The notes under the pieces were generated by a model, which saw nothing but the letters and a program-made list of their open reading frames with translations, searched no databases and had not been told where the DNA came from. From contig JACMOE010000729.1 in assembly GCA_014378185.1 (NCBI GenBank), positions 1-5,370 of the forward strand: DNA of 5,370 nt, written 5' to 3'. Origin of the DNA: Gemmatimonadaceae bacterium. Its GTDB lineage: Bacteria > Gemmatimonadota > Gemmatimonadetes > Gemmatimonadales > Gemmatimonadaceae. Positions 1 through 4,039 of this stretch are shown here, piece after piece. Within the stretch, counting starts at the first letter, position 1. Every line of letters begins with the position of its first letter. Both the position numbers and the translations under genes were made by a program.

Positions 1-161
1 GTGGTCGCGGTCACTTCATAGATGATGCGGAACTTCGCCGAACCGGGCGCGAGCAGTTCATACCGGGTGTAGGCGTCGGATTCGGTCTGGCGGGCGGGGC
101 TCTGGGCCGCGGCGGATGTCGCGGCCGCGAGCAGCAGCTGCAGGGAGAGGAGTGATCGCAT
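1..161 (-). CDS. N-terminus of an exported protein of unknown function (runs off the left edge)
   Basis: Only 53 codons are present; the gene continues beyond base 1. From the ATG at 161 the protein starts M-R-S-L-L-S-L-Q and has a hydrophobic stretch of leucines and alanines (residues 3-19). This ends in A-A-A-Q, a typical signal peptidase I site, so the mature protein would begin near Q20 and act in the periplasm, outer membrane or medium. The mature start contains D-A-Y-T-R-Y-E-L-L and K-F-R-I-I-Y-E-V, amphipathic beta-like text. I do not recognise a domain. The start is chosen because it places the signal peptide at the N-terminus. The same frame is open upstream to about base 415, and a GTG nine codons upstream (188) is an alternative start. 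No clear ribosome binding site precedes either one. High GC makes the upstream openness uninformative. Confidence 0.72.
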   Translation of the reverse strand, partial: MRSLLSLQLLLAAATSAAAQSPARQTESDAYTRYELLAPGSAKFRIIYEVTAT

Positions 162-484
162 GGCGGTGAAGATGCGGCTCTGGCGCACGGCGGGTAAGGC
201 CGAGCTGCCGCCGCGGAGATCAGCCCGTTCATCGATGGTCAGAGCGAACGCGCCAACCCAAAAGGGTTTACTCCTGGTACCACCACGCCGGCCAGCCGTT
301 CGTGTTGGATTGGATTCTTCTGCGTCGGTGCCATCTTGGAAGCTACCTCCGATTGCCTGCCCCCCGACACTCCCGGGGATTTCTCCGATCACTCCACCAC
401 TCACAGTGTGTTGTCACCATTTCAGCGCGATGGGCGACGCAGACGCCCCAGGCAAGCAAGCGTCCGGCTGAGCCACATTTCCGG
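162..484. other. Gap between genes, no supported gene
   Basis: These 323 bases lie between the start of the exported protein at the left edge and the end of the displaced lipoprotein frame. They should hold the promoter of the left gene, but I see no convincing -35/-10 pair. Small symmetric pieces are present: AACCC-AAAA-GGGTT at 255-268, TGGTACCA at 274-281, and GGGCG/CGCCC arms at 432-436 and 444-448. None is followed by a T-run on either strand, so I do not call a terminator. The open frames here are arginine/proline-rich in both directions and look like GC artefacts. Confidence 0.5.
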
Positions 485-588
485 TCAGCGACAGTTACGG
501 TCCCAATGCCCCGCAGGCGCGCACTCGCTCTCGCCGTAGAAATTCGATCGTCCCTCCGCGACGGGGTAGCCGCTCGCGCTCAGAATCA
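485..588 (-). pseudogene. Displaced C-terminal 34 codons of the lipoprotein-like gene
   Basis: Restoring one base near 589-590 (C on the plus strand, G on the minus) lets the upstream gene read through its TGA. It then continues G-R-R-V-I-L-S-A-S-G-Y-P-V-A-E-G, on to N-F-Y-G-E-S-E-C-A-P-A-G-H-W-D-R-N-C-R, and stops at TGA 485-487. The result would be a 279-residue protein. The segment is protein-like (balanced composition, aromatic residues, two cysteines that could pair) and 26 of its 34 codons end in G or C, as expected for real coding in this genome. No slippery heptamer is visible at the shift, so programmed frameshifting is unlikely. It is either a genuine one-base deletion or a sequencing error. 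Confidence 0.6.
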
Positions 589-1323
589 CCGGCGACCCCA
601 CAACGTGGCATCGCGCGCGCCGATCCGCGCGATGTACTCGATCGGCCCCCCCTCCGTGATCGTCGTGAAGCGGATCGTATCGTGAACGAGTGTGATTTCT
701 CGCATCGGGTACGGCCCACTTGCAGCCCCTTCACCCATTACGAGTGCGCCAACCAGGCCCGTGCTCGTTTCGGCAAGAAGCAATTCCTTGCCGAGAAGGT
801 CCCCTGTCTCCGCATGCGTCGACAGTGTGGAATAGACGCCGTCAGGCGCCGTCCTGCGCTCGTGCGAAAGAAGCGGGTGCAGTGTGATCCGGGTAGTGTC
901 AGCGGCCGCGCGCCCCGGACGAACTGTCCGCACGGTGGGCCGTGCCCCTCCCTCACCCGTGACTGGCCCGTCTATCTCGGAGACCCGGCCGGATGGCTCG
1001 AGGTTGGCGCGCCAGCGGATCGAGTCCGCTGGCTCACCACGGTCGCGGCACAGTCGCGTGAGCCCCGGTGGTTCGTAAATCTTTGCGGAGTCGGCCCCGA
1101 ATTGAACGAACCAGGCTCGCGGACCGTATGCGTCGACGCTCTCTCCGTACCACCAATCGGCAGTGGGTCGATCGGACGGCAGCGTCCGGACCGGCACCGC
1201 TGCAGGCGTACTGGCCTTTGCGTCATTTTGCGGTGGGCGATCGCACGCCACAGCAAACGCCACTCCCGTGAACAGCAGCGTCAACGACACGCCCAGCGCG
1301 ACGCACCGCAGGTTGTGCTTCAT
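586..1323 (-). CDS. Lipoprotein-like exported protein, C-terminus displaced by a frameshift
   Basis: The reading frame gives 245 residues from the ATG at 1323. Residues 1-27 form a signal sequence: basic n-region M-K-H-N-L-R, a hydrophobic core, then A-F-A-V-A-C. The cysteine at about 27 could be lipidated, but alanine at -3 is a poor lipobox, so a plain signal peptidase I site is also possible. The C-terminal half has the pattern of a small beta domain common in exported hypothetical proteins: D-G-V-Y-S, then an acidic E-T-G-D with L-L-G-K-E-L, then P-Y-P-M-R-E-I-T-L and D-T-I-R-F-T. No enzyme motif is seen. A GTG at 1368 extends the frame by 15 residues; I prefer 1323 because it starts directly at the basic n-region, although neither has a good ribosome binding site. 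The frame stops at TGA 586-588, but good protein continues in the next frame (see 485-588), so the gene is probably broken or the sequence lacks one base. Confidence 0.68.
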   Translation of the reverse strand: MKHNLRCVALGVSLTLLFTGVAFAVACDRPPQNDAKASTPAAVPVRTLPSDRPTADWWYGESVDAYGPRAWFVQFGADSAKIYEPPGLTRLCRDRGEPADSIRWRANLEPSGRVSEIDGPVTGEGGARPTVRTVRPGRAAADTTRITLHPLLSHERRTAPDGVYSTLSTHAETGDLLGKELLLAETSTGLVGALVMGEGAASGPYPMREITLVHDTIRFTTITEGGPIEYIARIGARDATLWGRR

Positions 1324-1366
1324 CGTGTCACAGGGGACGGCCGCAAGCCACGGCAAACGCCACTCC
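1247..1366. repeat. Pair of 20-bp direct repeats exactly 100 bp apart
   Basis: Bases 1247-1266 and 1347-1366 match at 19 of 20 positions (GCCAC, then A or G, then GCAAACGCCACTCC). The first copy encodes the end of the signal peptide core (G-V-A-F-A-V-A) of the lipoprotein-like gene on the minus strand. The second lies just upstream of its preferred ATG and would be read in another frame. Similarity does not continue on either side, so this is not a 100-bp tandem duplication. Confidence 0.7.
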
Positions 1367-1400
1367 ACGACGAGCGTTCCTCACGCGCTACTGGGCGCGG

Positions 1401-1413
1401 GCCAATCATTGGC
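1401..1413. repeat. Short inverted repeat between two minus-strand genes
   Basis: GCCAA-TCA-TTGGC forms a perfect 5-bp stem with a 3-base loop. It sits 14 bases past the stop of the four-helix membrane protein and 78 bases before the ATG of the lipoprotein-like gene. No T-run follows on the minus strand, so it is a weak terminator or operator candidate at most. Confidence 0.25.
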
Positions 1414-1426
1414 TCTCAACTGCTTC

Positions 1427-1900
1427 TCACTTCGTTCCGGACGAGCCGGAGCTTGCCTGCACCGCAGGTCCTGTCGCCTTGAGCAGAATCCCGGCTAATA
1501 AGCCAGCCATTCCGCCTGCCGCAAGTACCACTGCAGTCGCGACCAGGTCGGAGTTGCCTTTTGAACCAACGGTTGGAGCGATTGCCGCCTGCAAGGCATT
1601 GATGCCCACAAACACACTGGCCGCGGAAATCCCGGTAAGGACCGCCTGCAGCTTTGTTGGATACCCGTGCCGCAATTGTACTCGATAGAGAATATTGAAG
1701 ATAAGTCCGCCCGTCGCTCCGAACATGAGTCCCATGGCAAGGAATACAACCGCCTCTCCGGCCGCCGACTCTACATGATCCAGATACACTTTCAGGCCGA
1801 GCGCGAAACCGAGGCACACCCAGACTGCGAGTGATTTGAGCATCGCCGACAATGCTATGAGCGACCTGGCTCGTAGGGGTCGCACGGAGTCTGGACTCAT
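1427..1900 (-). CDS. Small membrane protein with four predicted helices, function unknown
   Basis: The 157-residue protein has four hydrophobic spans at about residues 17-40, 48-71, 86-108 and 117-140, and a short polar tail rich in serine and glycine. There is no catalytic motif. Basic residues cluster before helix 1 (R-P-L-R-A-R) and between helices 2 and 3 (R-V-Q-L-R-H-G-Y-P-T-K), so by the positive-inside rule both lie in the cytoplasm. The frame could start as early as 2002, but the ATG at 1900 is chosen because it overlaps the TGA of the preceding gene as ATGA (1897-1900), the classic layout of translational coupling. The upstream extension is also unlike protein. The G-Y-P-T-K-x-x-A-V motif before helix 3 recurs as G-F-P-A-K-x-x-A-V in the protein at 2853-3134. 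A structural or immunity-type role is possible from context; nothing in the sequence proves it. Confidence 0.75.
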   Translation of the reverse strand: MSPDSVRPLRARSLIALSAMLKSLAVWVCLGFALGLKVYLDHVESAAGEAVVFLAMGLMFGATGGLIFNILYRVQLRHGYPTKLQAVLTGISAASVFVGINALQAAIAPTVGSKGNSDLVATAVVLAAGGMAGLLAGILLKATGPAVQASSGSSGTK

Positions 1901-2124
1901 GTGCGCGTCCAGAACCCGCGGCGCTCTGTTTTGATCTCGACCGCAAAGAGCAGGTCGGACGCCGAGCGGCGACATAGTGCCGTCGACCCCGCCCACCCCC
2001 ATGCGAATCCTCGCGGTGCGGTCGTTTGAAGCCGCAGATCAACTATCTGAACGTTTGCGGGCAGTGTCAATGCGAACGTCCTGAGAGCGGGGTCGTTTGA
2101 CCGAATCGCCTCGACGAGCGACAT
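1897..2124 (-). CDS. 75-residue hypothetical protein coupled to a membrane protein
   Basis: The protein starts M-S-L-V-E-A-I-R-S-N-D-P-A-L and ends F-A-V-E-I-K-T-E-R-R-G-F-W-T-R-T. It has no signal peptide or membrane span. A regular alternation at L-P-A-N-V-Q-I-V-D-L-R-L suggests beta strands. I do not recognise the family. The best argument that it is real is position: its TGA overlaps the ATG of the four-helix membrane protein by the ATGA arrangement, and both read the same way. The ATG at 2124 is the only standard start after the last upstream in-frame stop. The ribosome binding site is weak. It could instead be the tail of a longer gene whose front has decayed, since a protein-like remnant in another frame lies immediately upstream. 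Confidence 0.5.
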   Translation of the reverse strand: MSLVEAIRSNDPALRTFALTLPANVQIVDLRLQTTAPRGFAWGWAGSTALCRRSASDLLFAVEIKTERRGFWTRT

Positions 2125-2164
2125 CGCATCGTCCGCACGATCCCGAGCGCGCGGGGCCGCTCGA

Positions 2165-2383
2165 CGGAATGTCCGGGGACAGCTCGTTGCAGCGCGTTTG
2201 AGTCGGCAAGGCCCGGCAACTCAGATCACCGACGACCGAGGTGATCTGTCCGTCCGGCGTGATCGCACGTACGACCGGTTTGTAATCTTCGCCGACATAC
2301 AGTGTACCGTCCGCGCCCATCGCCAGCACGCCGGCCGACTCGAACGTCGTCCGCGCGGGACCATTATCGGCCGCACCGAAGAG
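2165..2383 (-). pseudogene. Fragment of an NHL/beta-propeller-like repeat protein
   Basis: This open stretch directly follows, in the same frame, the TGA of the small membrane protein at 2384-2743. It reads N-G-P-A-R-T-T-F-E-S-A-G-V-L-A-M, then G-A-D-G-T-L-Y-V-G-E-D, V-R-A-I-T-P-D-G-Q-I-T-S-V-V-G. This is the repeat pattern of NHL-type propellers (G-P-A ... L-A-x-x-x-D-G-x-L-Y-V-x-D ... I-x-P-D-G-x-I-x-T-V-A-G), which typically occur in tandem and also occur upstream of RHS repeats in large surface proteins. Only one repeat is here, without a credible start codon, signal peptide or partner repeats. Beyond about 2165 the frame turns arginine/serine-rich. I read it as the debris of a larger gene. 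Confidence 0.5.
2222..2248. repeat. Perfect 9-bp inverted repeat with 9-base loop
   Basis: CAGATCACC (2222-2230) and GGTGATCTG (2240-2248) are perfect inverse copies around the loop GACGACCGA. The hairpin lies within the NHL-like fragment, about 100 bases before the start of the coupled gene pair at 2124. No T-run follows on either strand, so it is not a standard terminator. It may be an operator, a leader hairpin or a chance feature of the repeat codons. Confidence 0.5.
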
Positions 2384-2743
2384 TCACGATGCAAACGCAT
2401 CGCTCTGCGTGGGCGCCTTCAACGAGTACGCGTCCACAGCATGACGGAAAGTAAGTGTCCGACTGGACCGGGGAAATAGAATCCGCTCAGACCAGTGCTG
2501 AGAGAAGCTTGCAAGAACAAGTGCGGCACTGATCGCCACAGATATAAGCAACAATCCCTTTTGAAGTATTTCCGCTTGCAGTACCCAATGAAGCGGGAGC
2601 ATCGGGGTATCAGCCCTTAGCAAGACCTTCCGAATGCCAGAGCGGACATATCGGTCATAAAGCAAGGTCGCAAGGAGAAGATTCGTGACCAAGCCAAAGC
2701 CCGCGCACCACCGAACAAGGCAAACAATCGCTCGCGACGTCAT
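2384..2743 (-). CDS. Small membrane protein with two predicted helices, function unknown
   Basis: The 119-residue protein has hydrophobic spans at about residues 5-29 (I-V-C-L-V-R-W-C-A-G-F-G) and 62-81 (K-G-L-L-L-I-S-V-A-I). The spans are separated by a basic loop with R-Y-V-R-S-G-I-R-K, and a polar tail of about 35 residues follows. The loop and tail charges do not fix the orientation. A GTG at 2758 is the longest start, but the ATG at 2743 is chosen because GAGGT lies 8 bases before it, and that GAGGT overlaps the GTG. No family is recognised. It is the second small membrane gene after the Rhs-like tail, and 109 bases separate it from the first. Local G+C is low for the window, a hint of separate origin. 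A membrane immunity protein is one inferred possibility. Confidence 0.68.
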   Translation of the reverse strand: MTSRAIVCLVRWCAGFGLVTNLLLATLLYDRYVRSGIRKVLLRADTPMLPLHWVLQAEILQKGLLLISVAISAALVLASFSQHWSERILFPRSSRTLTFRHAVDAYSLKAPTQSDAFAS

Positions 2744-2751
2744 TCGCAGAT

Positions 2752-2756
2752 ACCTC
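2752..2756 (-). promoter_or_regulatory. Ribosome binding site that decides the start at 2743
   Basis: On the minus strand GAGGT is followed by 8 bases (ATCTGCGA) and then ATG. It matches the anti-Shine-Dalgarno core and favours the ATG at 2743 over the GTG at 2758, which it overlaps. Confidence 0.55.
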
Positions 2757-2763
2757 ACTATAG

Positions 2764-2777
2764 ATCACGCCCGTGAT
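2764..2777. repeat. Palindrome in the leader of the two-helix membrane gene
   Basis: ATCACG-CC-CGTGAT is a perfect 6-bp inverted repeat with a 2-base centre, 20 bases before the ATG at 2743 on the minus strand. Its size and position would suit a small dimeric regulator. The gap 2744-2852 holds nothing else I can support apart from a TTGACA (2811 to 2806, minus strand) without a good partner box. Confidence 0.3.
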
Positions 2778-2852
2778 GGCGCGGACATTGGACCGCCAAC
2801 CTCGATGTCAACGTGCTTTATCGCAGTGGGGAACAAGCTCACTTCGCTTGCA

Positions 2853-3134
2853 TCACTCCGGTCTCTCATCCTCGGCGTCGAGCAATTTGTCGCCGGGGAC
2901 CGTCTGAGATTCCTTCTTCCAGATTGACGTGAGGAACGATCCGATGGCCCAGAGCATCGTCCCCACACCCAAAAGCATAGCACCAAACGCGATGACGGCT
3001 GCCGACTTTGCTGGAAACCCGTCAACGCTGTCTCCCGCAACCAGCGCCACTAGGAACGCGATGCAGACCCCTAGCGCTCCAATGCCCATCAGTCGGATAA
3101 ACACTTGACGATGAGGTTTCGATGCGAATGGCAT
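2853..3134 (-). CDS. Small membrane protein with two predicted helices, next to the Rhs-like tail
   Basis: The 93-residue protein has a basic N-terminus (S-K-P-H-R-Q-V-F-I-R) and helices at about 12-33 and 45-71. An acidic C-terminal tail follows (D-K-L-L-D-A-E-D-E-R-P-E). The ATG at 3134 is preceded by the purine-rich AGGAAGGAGAGA, the strongest ribosome binding site on this strand, so the start is secure. It lies 43 bases after the stop of the glycine-rich Rhs-like tail and reads the same way, the usual place for an immunity or accessory gene of an Rhs-type protein. G-F-P-A-K-x-x-A-V before helix 2 matches a motif in the four-helix protein at 1427-1900. I do not recognise the family; an immunity role is inferred from position only. 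Confidence 0.75.
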   Translation of the reverse strand: MPFASKPHRQVFIRLMGIGALGVCIAFLVALVAGDSVDGFPAKSAAVIAFGAMLLGVGTMLWAIGSFLTSIWKKESQTVPGDKLLDAEDERPE

Positions 3135-3137
3135 TCT

Positions 3138-3146
3138 CTCCTTCCT
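3138..3146 (-). promoter_or_regulatory. Strong ribosome binding site for the 93-residue membrane protein
   Basis: The minus strand reads AGGAAGGAG and then three bases before the ATG at 3134. The AGGAAG part gives a 6-base spacing. It is purine-rich and close to the consensus. Confidence 0.6.
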
Positions 3147-3177
3147 ATTTTTGATGCCCCTTTGGCAGCGGCACTGT

Positions 3178-3573
3178 TCACTTACATGAATTCAGAAGCA
3201 GTCGTCGAAGCAGCGGGATGGAAGGCGTAGCCAGTGTCCCGGACGCATATCGGCCAAGTGATGCCTGTATTCCCCAGCCCACACCCATTTTCGGAGCTAT
3301 TGAGCTCGAGCCCCCCCAGCGGCCACCATCCTCGCGCGAGACGCTTACGCCGCCCGACTCTCCAAGGCCAGCGTTAACCTGCGCCACCGTTCCTGTTGAG
3401 GTGCCTCCTCCTGTCGGAATCACCGACCCGCGGCCTGCTGCTACACCAATACCGACGCCTGCAAAGGCGCCAAGTCCGGCGCTTATCGAGCCGGTCCCCT
3501 GAACAAATATGCGCCCCCCGCTTGTGATTCCAGCGCCAAAGTTTACTCCGAAGAACCCGCCTGGGAGGCCGAG
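3178..3573 (-). pseudogene. Glycine-rich C-terminal tail of an Rhs/YD-repeat-like protein, without its front
   Basis: This is a 131-codon open tail ending in L-L-R-R-L-L-L-N-S-C-K and TGA. It begins L-G-L-P-G-G-F-F-G-V-N-F-G-A-G and continues as glycine/serine-rich beta-like text (S-I-S-A-G-L-G-A-F-A-G-V-G-I-G-V). RHS cores typically end in D-P-L-G-L, and many are followed by such Gly-rich tails; here only L-G-L remains, right at the junction. Upstream of 3573 the same frame can be extended to a nominal start at 3750. That part is only an out-of-frame, Arg/His-rich reading of the DUF1080 gene, so it is not counted. The tail therefore has lost its N-terminal part and its start signals. That the frame is still open suggests a recent rearrangement. 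Gly-rich autotransporter or other surface-protein tails are alternatives. Confidence 0.5.
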
Positions 3574-3905
3574 CCAATCTTCCACTCGATGCGGAGGTCG
3601 AAGTCGCCGAACTCCTCCTTCGACACGATGTCCTCGACGGGCGTGCTCTTGGTGATGATGCCGTTGGCGACATGCCAGCCGGCGGGCACCGTGGCCTCCT
3701 TGTATCCGCGCCACGCATCCATGCTCGTCCCATCGAACAGCAAACGCCACCCGTCGGCACGCTCGGCCGCAGTGAGCTCGTTCATCGACGTGGACACCAC
3801 CATGGGCGCCGGCCGGGATTCAACGGCCGGCGCGCTGGAACAGCCCGCGAAGGCAACGGCGAGTGCGGCAGCGACGGTCGCCCGCAGGCAGGTATCAACG
3901 GTCAT
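3543..3905 (-). CDS. Truncated DUF1080 (3-keto-disaccharide hydrolase-like) lipoprotein
   Basis: The 120-residue product begins with a lipoprotein signal: hydrophobic residues 9-20, then A-F-A-G-C-S-S, with cysteine 22 the likely lipidated residue. From about residue 44 it follows the DUF1080 fold: E-L-T-A-A-E-R-A-D-G-W-R-L-L-F-D-G-T, M-D-A-W-R-G, G-W-H-V-A-N-G-I-I-T, then E-F-G-D-F-D-L-R-I-E-W-K-I near 98-110. In this family that last strand is followed by a conserved N-S-G-I segment and another hundred or more residues. Here the protein turns to S-A-S-Q-A-G-S-S-E and stops. Everything after I110 is foreign sequence read in the wrong frame. Family members are concanavalin-like sugar-binding or glycoside-cleaving domains; this half-domain is unlikely to fold or act. 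GAGGA five bases before the ATG supports the start. Confidence 0.8.
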   Translation of the reverse strand: MTVDTCLRATVAAALAVAFAGCSSAPAVESRPAPMVVSTSMNELTAAERADGWRLLFDGTSMDAWRGYKEATVPAGWHVANGIITKSTPVEDIVSKEEFGDFDLRIEWKIGSASQAGSSE

Positions 3906-3920
3906 GGCAATCCTCGAGAT

Positions 3921-3940
3921 TCACGTGCGGTGACGTGCTG
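3921..3940. repeat. Tandem 10-bp direct repeat in the divergent promoter region
   Basis: TCACGTGCGG is followed directly by TGACGTGCTG, matching at 8 of 10 positions and spaced one helical turn apart. CACGTG is itself a palindrome. The repeat begins 16 bases upstream of the DUF1080 lipoprotein start and could bind a regulator or be chance. Confidence 0.35.
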
Positions 3941-3954
3941 GCGGCGCGGCCCCT

Positions 3955-3965
3955 GGCACGGTGCC
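3955..3965. repeat. Palindrome beside the -35 box of the amidohydrolase
   Basis: GGCAC-G-GTGCC is a perfect 5-bp inverted repeat around one base. It ends 2 bases before the proposed -35 element, a common operator position. Confidence 0.35.
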
Positions 3966-3967
3966 GC

Positions 3968-3996
3968 TTGACCATCCGGTGGCCAGCATCGAATAT
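3968..3996 (+). promoter_or_regulatory. Possible promoter of the amidohydrolase gene
   Basis: TTGACC (3968-3973) is five of six to the vegetative -35 consensus. It is followed, 17 bases later, by GAATAT (3991-3996), three of six to the -10 box. Transcription would start near 4003, about 37 bases before the ATG. The -10 match is modest. Confidence 0.35.
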
Positions 3997-4027
3997 CCGC
4001 GCGGGCGCCCACTTGGCAACTGCACAC

Positions 4028-4033
4028 GGTGAG
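4028..4033 (+). promoter_or_regulatory. Ribosome binding site that decides the amidohydrolase start
   Basis: GGTGAG lies 6 bases before the ATG at 4040 and pairs with the anti-Shine-Dalgarno tail. The open frame reaches back to 3863, but that extension runs into the neighbouring gene and would bury the signal peptide. Confidence 0.55.
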
Positions 4034-4039
4034 TTCACG

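Noticed and set aside
255..268. AACCC-AAAA-GGGTT as a terminator
   Set aside because: The stem is only five pairs and no T-run follows on either strand.
585..592. Programmed -1 frameshift at the lipoprotein-like gene
   Set aside because: No X-XXY-YYZ slippery heptamer is visible at CGCCGGTGATTC, so a lost base is simpler.
682..1482. Plus-strand open frame of 266 codons opposite the lipoprotein-like gene
   Set aside because: Composition is Arg/Pro/Cys-heavy with no domain or signal. The minus strand has a signal peptide and protein-like domain pattern.
1901..2042. Upstream extensions of the four-helix protein frames to 2002 or 2042
   Set aside because: The extended text is unlike protein, and the ATGA overlap fixes the start at 1900.
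2783..2811. TTGACA promoter box on the minus strand ahead of the two-helix gene
   Set aside because: The -35 is perfect, but at 16-18 bases there is only ATGTCC or CAATGT, a poor -10 box.
3574..3750. N-terminal extension of the glycine-rich tail to a start at 3750
   Set aside because: Its residues are Arg/His-rich and come from the wrong frame of DUF1080 codons, so it is not a real N-terminus.
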